From Rostratula benghalensis (taxonomy: Eukaryota; Chordata; Aves; Charadriiformes; Rostratulidae), in assembly GCA_013399305.1 (NCBI GenBank), contig VXAI01000306.1:69169-133168 (forward strand): a stretch of 64,000 nucleotides of DNA. The letters run 5' to 3'. The notes under the pieces are model-generated. The model had not been told where the DNA came from. It did no database searches and saw only the letters and a program-made list of their open reading frames with translations. This document shows, one piece after another, positions 1 through 11,091 of the stretch (positions are counted from its first letter, which is position 1; each line of letters starts with the position of its first letter). The translations under genes were made by a program, and so were the position numbers.

Positions 1-522
1 GTGAATGGGTTTAAAAGTGTAGAGAGATTTTGGGCAGTTCATCTAAACCAAAAACTGAACCCACTGCTTCCTGTATTGGAGCTCTAGCTTGAAACAGTCT
101 CAGAAAAATATTGTCTTTACCCTTTGAAGCTGTCCATGACAGCATTCACCAACAACAAAAGTGTCACCAGCCTCCTGAAGGATGCTCATAATTCATTAGC
201 AACATCATCTTCCTTTAAGCCAAGCTACGAAGTCTTCCGAAGAGTCCTGGCATCAGAAGCAGAAGTCCCCATAGAAAGCATTTTACTTCTGACAAGAGAA
301 AATATTTTCATTTATGTGACAGTTCAGTTAGACAGAAAATGTACTAGATACGCACACAAGACCACCTGAAAAATTCAACACAAAACATGCTAATAATTAA
401 GGTTATGAATGTGTTTTACACATAGTATCAATACACAAGTAAAACAAACAAGCAGGTTTAACTATTTGAAAAAGCCAAATTAAAGGTAAGCCTCTTTACT
501 GACATTTTCTATTTACAACAGC

Positions 523-537
523 AAAAAAAAAAAAAAA
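523..537 (+). repeat. A15 homopolymer
   Basis: An uninterrupted run of 15 A. It has no clear retroposed sequence directly upstream, so it is best called a simple repeat. Confidence 0.9.
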
Positions 538-2679
538 TATTTATAGGTGAATGTTGTCTTCAGGACACAGAAGGGCTGTATCGTATCCCCTACTATAAAG
601 ATCCTCTTACATATGCTTGTCCCATATTTAGCAGCTGCTCCATACCTGTGTGATATAAACTGTTAGATTTACCAACACACGAGGAAACGTGGAACATATT
701 CCCTGATTTCTGCTGGTAGAGCACAACACACCTGGGCCATAACACAGCACTCCAGAACTCCCATCCTCCAGCACCAGAGACCATCTCTCACAAACTGACC
801 TTTGGATTAGCCTGTTCACGGCATTTGCTAGGAAAGGGTAAGAAGCCGTGCCCGTAACCTGTTAGAGGCCAACACCAGGAATGACTAAGCATGTCTCAAA
901 ATAGACTAAATGTTTCTTCAACAGCCTGTGCTAGAGTTGCCCGGTTGGTTTATCATCAGTACCACAAACTGTGGTAATCACTGAACCACCAGAAATTACC
1001 CTTCTGTTGCAGAAGACACAGCAAACAACAACTAACAACAAACCACATATTTAATGCTTGCAATGGCTACAGGCGAGAGCACACTTGATGGAGTTTTTGG
1101 AAGCGTAAGCTTAAAGCGGGGGAAAATAATTAAACAGAGACAAATCAAGGTGAGTTTTGTATCCACTGTGCATGTTTCTTGGGCAAACTGCTCACACACA
1201 GATGTACAAACAGCTCTCTTTCACTAGGACGTTGCAAGAAGGCACTTGCAGTAACAGATAAGGACAGGCTGCACTATTTGACCCTCTTACTCGTGACAGC
1301 GCGAAAGTTTACTAACGAAGTGTTCACTTCTCACTTTCTTGCCTCTTCTATTATTAGCTTTTTGTTTAGTTCCTGTCCTTCACTCAGTTTCACATGTTGA
1401 CATAGCTGTCAACAACATGAATTGCTCCTGACATTCGGTGCAGAAGGGAACGCATACGACGATAGGCTGGATCCACGTCAAGCTCTCCTGGAATGCCAAA
1501 ACCCAATACTGTCACATTTCCCCCAAACATCCTGTTGAACGACGTCTTAGAAAAGGCACTGGGCAAAAAAGCAGCAAAAACTTCAATCTTTCCTCCTCAA
1601 AAAGAAAAAAAGAAAAAAAACACCCAAAAAAACCCAGTTCCAAACTGAAAATTGTTATTTTATCTTTTCAGCAATGAGCTGCTGTATGTGAAGATTACAA
1701 ATATATTCTCCTTCTGTATTTTTCCCTTAAAAAGAAAAAAAAAAAATCAATTTACAGAATCTGCCAACAGACATTAAACTTCAACAAACTTATTGCTGTC
1801 AAGCCCTGGAATCTTGTGCCGACCAGTGTATACACCAGCTTCTAACTACAAAATTTCACTGATTAACCTGGATTGTAGGCTGCTCCATGGAAATTATGGC
1901 TTTATGGAACTCAATTTAAAAAAAAAAGTCAGTCAGTTGGAGTACTTCAAGATCCAGTGCTCCCTCTCAGGTTGTCAAAGCGCAGCCCAACTACCAGCTG
2001 GTCCAGAGCCCTACATTGAGTAGCTGCCCAGTTTAAGTCAGGTCTAACAGAGCAAATAACCTGAAATCATACTGCGGGTTTTTCATCAGCAGAATCATTA
2101 ATTTGAGTCGTTCCCCCTCTCCTAACACAGTGGTTTTCATATGACCTGTAAATATTTGATATCCTGGAGACTGATGCTGCTTTGTCAATTTTGGCTGACA
2201 GCAGTCAACAGGCTCAAAAGTTATGCAGTAGGGAGAAACAAGGCAGAGCACACCACTTGCAGAAAAAGTGATTAGTCTAAAAAAAGCAATGCAAGTGGAG
2301 GAAAATTACTTCTAAAGAGTTAAAAGCAATATAGGATTTAGTAGTTTGTAACTAGCAAGAGGAAACAGAAAACTATTTTAAAAGAAGGATAAATAAGCAT
2401 TAGAATTGCAATAGAAATAGAAAGTCTTTTGGCATGTTAAAAGCAGCACTAGGAATTGTGTGTAGTTAAAAGACAAATGAAAAATTGCTCAGGAGGTTGA
2501 AGGATAATCAGCTAGTAAAAGAATTATATTAAATACAGATCAGTAAGGGCCAGATGATAGAGAGATTTTTTTTCAGGAACTACTACAGGTAAAGCTGATT
2601 TCCAATTAAAGGGATTTAACTTTGCAATAAAAAACAAAACAAAAAAAGGATAAAAATGCAGACTCAGGCCTATCCAAAG

Positions 2680-2703
2680 CATCAAGATAAACATCAAGAT
2701 AAA
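2680..2703 (+). repeat. 12-base tandem duplication
   Basis: The unit CATCAAGATAAA occurs twice head to tail without mismatch. This is a minor local duplication, probably from replication slippage. Confidence 0.9.
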
Positions 2704-5120
2704 CAGCAGAGCAGTTCACATACATCCAAAGTTTATGTGGAAAAACTCCCTCCATCCCCAAAATGCATGATTATTTTTAAGAGATCCATTTGGGCCTACA
2801 CAGCTACATCTTCCAGTCTCTGGCAGCATCTTTGGCCTGGTGTATATTATTCATTTTCTTTTGTATAGGAATAATTATGCCAAACTAAGGTTAAAAAAAG
2901 GTTTCTTTTAAACTTATCTTACTATTATTCTACCAAGCAGCACCCCTATACTTCTTTTATTTGGTTTCTTTATATATATATTTTTTTTTCCTGTCAAGAT
3001 ACCATTTATGGACGATATTAACAAACTGAATACCAGGACCTTCACTGTCCACCCCAGACTCGTGCAGAGGGCTTGATGGTTAGAAAGAGAAAGCAACACA
3101 CTGTGACTGTACAGTGATGTTGTGAGGTGATGTCCTACGTCTACATGCCCAAATCGCGCTTCCCAACAAGATCCTGTCCCCTAGACTCTCTCGGGGCTGC
3201 CTGAGCTCTGCCCTCCAGGGAGCCATCCCTGTCTGCTTCACAGCTGCTGGGGAGAGAGATGAGCCCTGGGGTTCCTCCAGCCAGACACCAACCACTCCTG
3301 CAAGCGAGTGTAGCTTTGAGTCTGGTCATCCCCCAGAACCAACTCGTTGCCAGTGGATGTGAAGTCAGCGCTGGCTGAAGGAGGCAGTAAAACTGCAAGA
3401 GCCCCAGATCAGACCAGCTCAAAGGGCCATGGAAATGTCACCTCTGGTTTTACAAGACAGACAGGACTCCACAGAACCCAACCTGACCAGACCTCGAATA
3501 AAAATTTCTTAGGAAAGAGAGATGCTACCTTATTTCAAAATACATTAGAGCCCATCATATTATTTACAATCTCTCTTATTCAGATCATTATTTAATTGAC
3601 AACTATTTCAATTACATGGGCAAATTTCCTTTTTCTATTATGATTAACCCCTTCCTTTGTGCTATATATACAGAAAGCCTTGTAAGACTGTAATTCACTA
3701 TTTCCTTCTTTCAAACACAACACACCTTGATGTCTTATGGTTTCTGTACAGATCTAGTAGGAACAGGCACTAATTAAACTTAAATCATTCAAAACCACTA
3801 GATCTTTTCAGACTATTTTGTCTCTCTTTTTACAGGGAGTTTATGTACAAAACTCTATTTTCCAGCTTCCAAGCAACCTATCCTGTTAATAATTATTTTA
3901 CCTATTCATTTTAGTTGTTTATTGCAAATGCAGCTCCTCCCTATTTAGTTTCATCCCATGAGAACAGGAACAGAACATAATTACGTAGTTACTCATCAAC
4001 GAGACTGCTGATAAACATGGGAAATATAGAGAAAAATACTGAGCATTTGGAGGGGCTGCAAAGTGAGGGATGTGTGTAAAAACATAACAAGTAACAGATA
4101 TCAGACATAGAAGAAAAAAAAAAAAAAGAAAGATTGCATACTTCACCTCTGAGCCACAGACAAGAGTTTGTACTACTTCAGGAGAAGCAAACATTGTACA
4201 TAGAAGTCACATATATACGAGGTTTGATTTTTAAAGCCAGAGAGCTACTACTTCCTCTTTACACCAGCTTTGCTAATCTCATATTTGGGAGCACCGCCCT
4301 GAGTTTTCCTTCATTTGTCTACCAAAAAACCAGCAACATGGACAAATTACAAAGAACGTATAACTGACAAAAACAATAGATTGTATCATCTCTGAGGGAA
4401 GATTAATGCAATTTAATATATGCATCTTAGATACAAGGTAGTAAATGGGAAATCTTAATTATCTGTGTTCATTAATGTAGAGGGAATACTAGATCCTTAT
4501 GTTACAGGCTATAACAGAGTATTTTTATCACAGGTTAGCATCTCTCACTGTTAATTACTTACATTATACCAACATCTACACTCAACTTGTTGAAACTAGA
4601 AGTTAATATTAATTAAAAATTAATAAGCTCTTTCAGCATGCCTCAAACTCAGGCCCCATTTGCTGTGCTTACTCCTGTAACATGTTCTGGCACTGAAAAC
4701 ATAGCCATTTTACACATTCACAGCTTCTTAATTATAGTTTGAAAAATAATGGAACATTATCATGATATTTTTTCTATTTAAAGTCTTCCTTGTGATCCCG
4801 TCATAAGCATCAGAATGTGCAAAATCCAAGAATTTCAGACTACTCCAGTGACTGCCTGTTCCTTCCTGCTAGGTCCCACACTCATTGTGTGGTTTGCCAT
4901 CGCAATGTAATGGAGACAAAAGTTCCTTGGGCATCTATTACCCACTCCAGGTGACCACCCAGCCTTCTGGAGGTTGTCTGCACACATAAGAGAAACTGTT
5001 TCTCAATACAGGGAAACTTCATCAGGCAGTCCTCTTCAGAAACAACTCATTCTACACAAAGCCTAAAGGCACCACTTCATTTTGAACAACTGCCCTTCCA
5101 GCTATGGGGAAACTCTGCTA

Positions 5121-5512
5121 GAATCATAGAATGGTTAGAGTTGGAAGGAACCTTGAAGATCAAGTTCCAACTCCCCTGCCATGGGTAGGGACACCTCCCA
5201 CCAGACCAGGTTGCTCAAAGCCTCATCCAGGCTGGCCTTAAACACTTCCAGGGATGGGGCATCCACAACATCCCTGGGCAACCTGTTCCAGTGCCTCACC
5301 ACCTTCGTAGTGAAAAATTTCTTTCCAGTGTTTCACCTAAACCTACCCTCTTTCAATTTAAAACCATTACCCCTCGACCTGTCACTACACTCCCTGACAA
5401 AGAGTGACTCTCCAGCTCTCCTGTAGGCTGCCTTCAGATACTGGAAGGCTGCTAGAAGGTCTCCCCAGAGCCTTCTTCAGGATGAACAACCCCAGCTCAA
5501 CTCTAGCTGTCC
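5121..5512 (-). mobile_element. CR1 LINE, 3' fragment
   Basis: Read on the minus strand, this ends with the CR1 signature: a stretch meaning 'TCCAACTCTAACC' followed by the ATTCTATG-type tail, which appears here as GAATCATAGAATGG at the left edge. The right part corresponds to the end of CR1 ORF2 and the left part to the 3' UTR. It is 5'-truncated at about 390 bases, as most bird CR1 copies are. The wording of the 3' part matches the copy at 9921-10370, so both belong to one subfamily. The coding part is interrupted and not functional. Identification as CR1 is secure; the exact 5' boundary is uncertain by about 20 bases. Confidence 0.93.
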
Positions 5513-5949
5513 TCCCCATACCAAAAACTTAAATATACATATCCCTATGCAATACTACTTTCAATCAGCAATCTGAGTGCATTTGTCTGCTCATTTTCCT
5601 CTTCACAGTGTACCTCCTCTCCACACAGCCGTATTCTAACACGTACTTGCTGGTCAGCTGCCTCGGGTGTTCTCTCCTAACTGCCCCACTCATCAGCCTG
5701 CCCTGACAACCGGCAACAACTCATGTGAAGTGAAACACCTCAAAAGTACGTTTTTTTAAAAAAAAAAAAAAAAAGTATTACTATTTCAGCTCCCTCCCTG
5801 CTTCTGTTATGTTGTGATGGGGCAACCCGGTAACTCCTGTGACACCACAGGGAGTGTGGGGTGGTTCATGCCCACCCAGGTGTGCCCGGCACTCCCCGGG
5901 GTGATGCACGGCTCACAGTGCCCCAGCTCCGTCCACCTCCATCGCTCTT
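5513..5949. other. Spacer between two CR1 copies
   Basis: Unique sequence with a T7A17 homopolymer junction (5751-5774). After about 5820 it becomes GC-richer. No gene is recognisable. Confidence 0.6.
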
Positions 5950-6250
5950 CATAGAGTTATTCGGGTTGGAAAAGACCCTTGGGATCATTGAGTCCAACCA
6001 TTAACCTCACTCTACAAAGTTCTCCCCTACACCACACCCCCCCCCAACACCACATCTAATCATCTCTGAAACACATTCAGGGATGGGGACTCAACCACCT
6101 CCCTGGGCAGCCTATTCCAGGGTCTGACCCCTCCTTCTGGGAAAAATTCTTTCCTAATGTTCAGCCTAAAGCTCCCCTGGTGCAGCTTGAAGCCATTCCC
6201 TCTCCTTCTATCGCTAATCACCTGTGAGAAGAGACCGGCACCTTCCCTCC
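5950..6250 (-). mobile_element. CR1 LINE, 3' fragment (second subfamily)
   Basis: On the minus strand this encodes the last part of CR1 ORF2, including the recognisable string [17 protein letters not shown], and then a short 3' UTR ending near 5950 in an ATAACTCTATGAAG-like tail. It resembles the copy at 28273-28662, with the same ORF2 ending and a 3' UTR related to 'GTAGGGGAGGACTTTG'. It contains a C9 run (6037-6045). It is 5'-truncated at about 300 bases and abuts the CpG-rich region to its right. The 5' boundary is approximate. Confidence 0.92.
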
Positions 6251-6412
6251 CACCCTGCTCCCTCTCCTTCCCTACCACGTCGCACCCCTCGGACACCTGT
6301 ATCTTCCCGACGCCCAGGGGACACCGGTGAGGCACCCCCGCCCCAAGCCCGGCGGGACTGACCCGGTGCTGCCGCTGCCCGCCTTCTTCCCTGCTTCCCT
6401 TCCTCCCTCCCT

Positions 6413-6877
6413 NNNNNNNNNNNNNNNNNNNNNNNNNNNNNNNNNNNNNNNNNNNNNNNNNNNNNNNNNNNNNNNNNNNNNNNNNNNNNNNNNNNNNNNN
6501 NNNNNNNNNNNNNNNNNNNNNNNNNNNNNNNNNNNNNNNNNNNNNNNNNNNNNNNNNNNNNNNNNNNNNNNNNNNNNNNNNNNNNNNNNNNNNNNNNNNN
6601 NNNNNNNNNNNNNNNNNNNNNNNNNNNNNNNNNNNNNNNNNNNNNNNNNNNNNNNNNNNNNNNNNNNNNNNNNNNNNNNNNNNNNNNNNNNNNNNNNNNN
6701 NNNNNNNNNNNNNNNNNNNNNNNNNNNNNNNNNNNNNNNNNNNNNNNNNNNNNNNNNNNNNNNNNNNNNNNNNNNNNNNNNNNNNNNNNNNNNNNNNNNN
6801 NNNNNNNNNNNNNNNNNNNNNNNNNNNNNNNNNNNNNNNNNNNNNNNNNNNNNNNNNNNNNNNNNNNNNNNNNNNNN
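6413..6877. other. Assembly gap (465 N)
   Basis: A run of 465 undetermined bases. It sits between two GC-rich, CpG-rich flanks, a sequence class that short-read assemblies often fail to cover. Any open frame drawn through it is artificial. Confidence 0.99.
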
Positions 6878-7004
6878 GCTGCGCGTGCCCGCGCCTCAGA
6901 GCCGGGCGGGCCGTTTGGCGGGCTGAGGGGGGCGGTGAGCCGGCCTCAGTGGGAGCGCTGGGCTCGACTCGTTCTTTATTTTACTTGCAAAACGTGAAAT
7001 AAAG

Positions 7005-7022
7005 GGTGTGTGTGTGTGTGTG
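7005..7022 (+). repeat. (GT)9 microsatellite
   Basis: Nine GT units directly follow an AATAAA (6998-7003). AATAAA followed by GT-rich sequence resembles a polyadenylation site, but inside a CpG island it may well be coincidence. Confidence 0.85.
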
Positions 7023-7130
7023 TTACTGCTTGTGGCTCACGCCTCCACTGGCTTTTACCTCAGCGGCCGCGGAAGCGCTGCGGGCCGTCTGCTGGAAGCC
7101 CACCTGCCCTTTGGCAAGCCCCGGCCTGGT

Positions 7131-7655
7131 TCCCCCCAGCCCTTTTTAACTTCCCTGCAAGTCTCACCCCAAGCCCCGGCCCAGCCGGATCATGCTGTTA
7201 ACGTGGTGCTTTTTTTGAGTCTCTGGCGTGTCATAAGCGCAGCCCTGATTTTAATTGATCTTAACGAGTGCTTGCTCCAACGAATTGTAGTGCCTCTTGG
7301 GTCCCCAACTGGCATATTGCTGAGGAAGTGTCATGTTTTGCTTTTACAGCCTCTAATTTGCTATGCGTGCCCAAGCACTTGTGCCTTCTCTCCCAACCAC
7401 CGTTTCTGATTCCAGCTCCTGCCATGATCAACAAAATCCCTGTCTGTCCGTCTGGCCTCCTCCCTTCTCCAGCAGTGGGTGCTCCACCTTAAGATGGTAC
7501 CTGGGACTGTCCAATTACGGTAGAAAAAAAGCGATGCTGACTTCGAGTAGGTGGTCAAAAGTAGTTCTAAAAATCCAGAATATATTCCAAATACTTGATA
7601 TCTAAGGTACACTTTGTATAAAGCTTTAATATAAATTCTACATGTTTATAACTAT
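7131..7655. other. Downstream edge of CpG island, no gene recognised
   Basis: GC content falls gradually to the AT-rich background by about 7500. Several overlapping frames are open on both strands, as expected for a GC-rich stretch, but none gives a recognisable protein. Confidence 0.5.
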
Positions 7656-8110
7656 GCCAGTTCAAGAGAGACAGGGAACTACTGGAGAGAGTCCAATGTA
7701 GGGCAATAAAGATGATTAAGGGATTGGAGCATCTCCCCGATGAGGAAAGGCTGGGAGAGCTGGGACTCTTTAGCTGGAATAAGAGAAGGCTGAAGGGAGA
7801 CCTTATTATGCATTTAAGTATCTAAAGGGGGTTGAAGGAGGATGGAGCCAGACTCTTTTCAGTGGTTTCCAGTAACAGGACGAGGGGTAACACATGAAGT
7901 TCCATTCAAAGATGGGAAAAACTTCTTTCTGGTGAGGGTGACAGAGCACTGGAACAAGCTGCTCAAGAGTCCCCTTCTCTGGAGACCTTCAAGACCCTCC
8001 TGGATGCAGCCCTGAGTTGTGTGCTCTGGGCAACCCTGCTTTAGCAGGGGAGTTGGGCTGGATGATCTCTAGAGGTCCCTTCCAACTCTGACAATTTCAT
8101 GATTCTGTGA
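7656..8110 (+). mobile_element. CR1 LINE, 3' fragment (third subfamily)
   Basis: Plus-strand CR1 of about 455 bases. It starts within ORF2 (CCAGTTCAAGAGAGACAGGG), continues through a frame-broken ORF2 end (GAGGAAAGGCTGGGAGAGCTGG), and ends with the 3' UTR GGATGATCTCTAGAGGTCCC and tail ATTTCATGATTCTGTGA. Its wording groups it with the copies at 50857-51514 and 53696-54331, but it has diverged more, so it is the older member. It is not coding-competent. Confidence 0.94.
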
Positions 8111-9920
8111 CAATAAAATCCAAATATATAAATCTATAATGTAGGATAGAGTGCTTCTCTGCTGCTAAGAGCAGACAAGTGACTACACAGCCATGCTTTC
8201 CACAAGCAGACATGCCAGAGTGACTGATTTATAGGTGATTTATATACCTGCATGCACGTGTGTACACATACAGAAATACACATGCATACATACGTATTTT
8301 CTATGTGTAAGACACCACTGCACTAGTTTAAAACAGTGATTTAAGCCCCAACTTTTAAGTCATTTCTTCTGCGGAGGAGGAAGGTAGGCTTGTCAAGTTC
8401 TAGTGCCAGTGGTGTAGTGTGTCTTTCTGCATCATTTAGCATCTCTCCTGCCCTACAGTCAGGTGGGAACTACACAGTGTTTATAAAGATGCTTTCAACA
8501 CTCACCTTCCCGGACAGTGGCCACCTCAAAATTTGACTTCATAATACAAAAAAAAATCAGAAATAAGACTATGAATGAGTTCGATGAGTCAGAAAATTGG
8601 TTAGACATGAAGCTGAATTTTTTTCAAAGCATTATGCTATCTCCCATTTCTGGTCAATTAAGAGAAGGGGAACGCTTTGAAGGTGCAATTTATCTGACCC
8701 ATTTAAGAATTCTACTTTAGCATGAAATATGTCACCTAGGAACAGGAATCTAAGAGTATCCATTTCTGTTTATTGGCTACAAAGGGAAAGCATGCAGCTG
8801 GTTCAGATATTTGTACAGAGGTCTATGCTTGAACAAATCATTCCTATCTGGTGTTTATTTTAAGACTGTATGGAAATTGAGTTCTGTGTTTGTGCAGAAG
8901 CTAGAAGGGTAAGAAAAGTTTTTCTCTCCATTCACCCTCCAGTTCACAAATGCTGGAATTATCACTAAAATTTAGCTTTGTAAAGGTTGTGCTTGTGATC
9001 TAGTCTGCTAAGAGCATTCTATAACCCCTGAGGAGACCCGGCTGCCTCCAGTGATCCAGTTTATTTCATTCACTCCTGTGACAGGGGCTTCAGCTACACA
9101 GGCAATATCCCTGTTTGGAGGTGCCCCCCTCTCCCCTTAGCGTAGACCATCCCCAAGCTTTCAAACGGCAAATATGTGCTATTGATAAACACATCCTTGC
9201 CAGGCTAGACAAATTACAAAACCAGCTTCATCTTTATTCACAGAGGTTGTCCAACAACAGCTAGCATTTTAAAGCCAGGGATGCTAGTATTTATTGAAGG
9301 GGGCAGAGGACATTGGGTGACGGTGCCCTTTTTGTCTAGGCTGCTGTCTCAAATCCAAGCTGTGTGCATTCAGGATGTGCTCCAAATCACTGTCAAATTA
9401 TCATTCCACAGCCTTTGTAAAAATCAATTGAGGATCTGTGTTTATTCAAGAGTTATCCACATCTGGAGCTGGCACATAATTTTCCACTTTATACCCATTT
9501 CTACATACATATCTGCAATAAAGCTAGGGGTAGAATATGTTCCAGAAAGGATCTTCTGTGCTGGAATGAAATACACCACTACAGTAGTACAGGAAAACAT
9601 TCTGGTTGTAAAATAACAGTGAGACTTATCTTCTGTGTGTTAATCAAACTTTGTAAATACCAAATTCACGTCTTAACAGCATCCTGCTTCTTCAGCTTTT
9701 GGTCACTATGATAGCAAGCTATGGCTTGCTCATTAGGGGGAAATCTTACTGAGGTTAATAGGAACAATTGTTATTTCAAAATTAGGTATAAGGAATGGGA
9801 AGCCATATCACTGGCATGGGTAAATGTGATTAAGTTCTGTCTGTGTCTATACCAAAGGCACGTAAGGAAATGATATGGCTAGTGACATTTCAATCACTTT
9901 TGACTCCCAAGACATGTAAA
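8111..9920. other. AT-rich unique stretch, no gene recognised
   Basis: Low-complexity ACATACAT-like sequence occurs around 8240-8300. An open frame at 9281-9616 gives 111 residues without recognisable similarity. I see no promoter or RNA gene. Confidence 0.5.
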
Positions 9921-10370
9921 ATCATAGAATCATAGAATGGTTAGAATTGGAAGGGACATTAAAGATCATCCAGTTCTAACCCTCCTGCCACGAGCAGGGA
10001 CACCTCCCACTAGAGCAGGTTTCTCAAAGCCCGATCCAGCCTGGTCTTGAACATTTCCAGGATGGGGCATCCACAACTTCTCAGGACAACCTGTTCCAGT
10101 GCCTCACCAACCTCACAATAAAGAATTTCTTTCTGGTGTCTAATCTAAATCTCCCCTCTTTCAATTTAAAGCCGTTACCCCCTGTCCTGTCACTACACTT
10201 CCTGACAAAAAGTCCCTGTAGGCTCCCTCCAGATTTTGGAAGGCTGCTATAAGGTCTCCCTGGAGCCTTCTCTTCTCCAGGCTGAACAACCCCAGCTCTC
10301 TCAGACTGTCTTCACAGGAGAGGTGCTCCAGCCCTCTCATCATCTTCATGGCCCTCCTCTGGACTGGTTT
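9921..10370 (-). mobile_element. CR1 LINE, 3' fragment
   Basis: Minus-strand CR1 beginning at its 3' tail (ATCATAGAATCATAGAATGG on the plus strand). It extends through the 3' UTR into the end of ORF2, where the minus-strand frame reads ...[37 protein letters not shown], split here as [13 protein letters not shown] and [18 protein letters not shown]. It belongs to the same subfamily as 5121-5512. It is 5'-truncated and interrupted, and an AT-rich tract follows at its 5' side. Confidence 0.94.
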
Positions 10371-10512
10371 AGTGTAAAAAATGGCTATAGTATATAAACT
10401 ATACATATAGGATATAAACAAATTTGTAATTAATATAAATAATATATAATTTCATATACATGCAATGTAATATATGTATGTGTATATATATTTATATACA
10501 TATAAACTATAC
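10371..10512. repeat. AT-rich low-complexity tract
   Basis: About 140 bases of mostly TA, TATA and TGTATA. The string TATAAACTATACAT occurs twice (around 10393 and 10501). It adjoins the 5' end of the truncated CR1, so it may mark the old insertion site. Confidence 0.75.
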
Positions 10513-11079
10513 ATCGCCATTGTGATGACTGATAAAAAAGTTCAGAGGGAAAATTTCCACAGGAGGAGGAAAAGATCGGATCATATCAGCTGTTGTGGCT
10601 GGTTGTTGGGAGCTCCAAGGCTCTGCACTCTTAAAAGATGTCCAGGTCCACTTTCCCAGGCCATGTGGATGTTGAAAAAGCACACGTAGCAAAGCGATTT
10701 TTAGTGAGAATGAAGAATCTGCTGATTAAGCAATGAAACTTACCTGAGCCTCAGGGAAGGAGTTAAGCAACAGGCCCTCCTGAAAACAGGGTAACACTTT
10801 TGTTAAGTTTGGAAAAAAAGAGAGGCCTGTGTTGCTATTTCTAACATATCGGTTGAGAAAACATTTTTTAAATAAACAAATCATGCAAAAAACTACCTGG
10901 CTTCTAAGTCACCAGTTCCTGCTCCCAGCAGGAAACTGATCTGAATTTTGTTATCATTTTGCGAAGCTTTGAATTTTGACATGTTAAATTGAACCCCCAA
11001 CATAAAGGCATCATTTTAATCAGTGAGTTATTTTTCATACAACAGCCTTGGCCAAGTGTTAACTGCAAAGCAGCGCTGA

Positions 11080-11091
11080 ATGCATATGCAT
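11080..11091. promoter_or_regulatory. POU-factor palindrome (MORE-type site)
   Basis: The 12-base perfect palindrome ATGCATATGCAT is present. From memory this is the consensus of the MORE element, on which POU proteins such as Oct-1 and Oct-4 bind as dimers. It is followed directly by an imperfect inverted repeat ACACCA...TGGTGT. Actual binding is not shown. Confidence 0.4.

Larger units (their letters stand above)
1..5120. other. AT-rich non-coding stretch, no gene recognised
   Basis: I see no convincing exon here. Open frames are short and unlike known proteins. Visible details are an A15 run (523-537), A-rich low-complexity sequence around 1590-1640, and a 12-base unit repeated twice in tandem (2680-2703). 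A less AT-rich patch lies at about 3120-3490, open in several frames on both strands but without a recognisable protein. The composition fits an intron or intergenic DNA. Confidence 0.6.
6280..7130. promoter_or_regulatory. CpG island, candidate promoter, interrupted by gap
   Basis: Both flanks of the assembly gap are strongly GC-rich and full of CpG, unlike the AT-rich surroundings. I count roughly 22 CpG in about 250 bases to the right of the gap, and a NotI site (GCGGCCGC) lies at 7063-7070. The left flank (6280-6412) has pyrimidine-rich CCTTCCTCCCTCC-type sequence typical of TATA-less vertebrate promoters. No first exon with a recognisable protein is visible, and I cannot tell the direction of transcription. 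The call as promoter is an inference from composition; the core is hidden by the gap. Confidence 0.55.

Noticed and set aside
6327..6926. 199-codon open frame
   Set aside because: Most of it is made of undetermined bases of the assembly gap, so its length has no meaning.
6998..7022. AATAAA followed by GT repeat as a polyadenylation site
   Set aside because: It lies inside a CpG island without any preceding exon, and both parts are common words.
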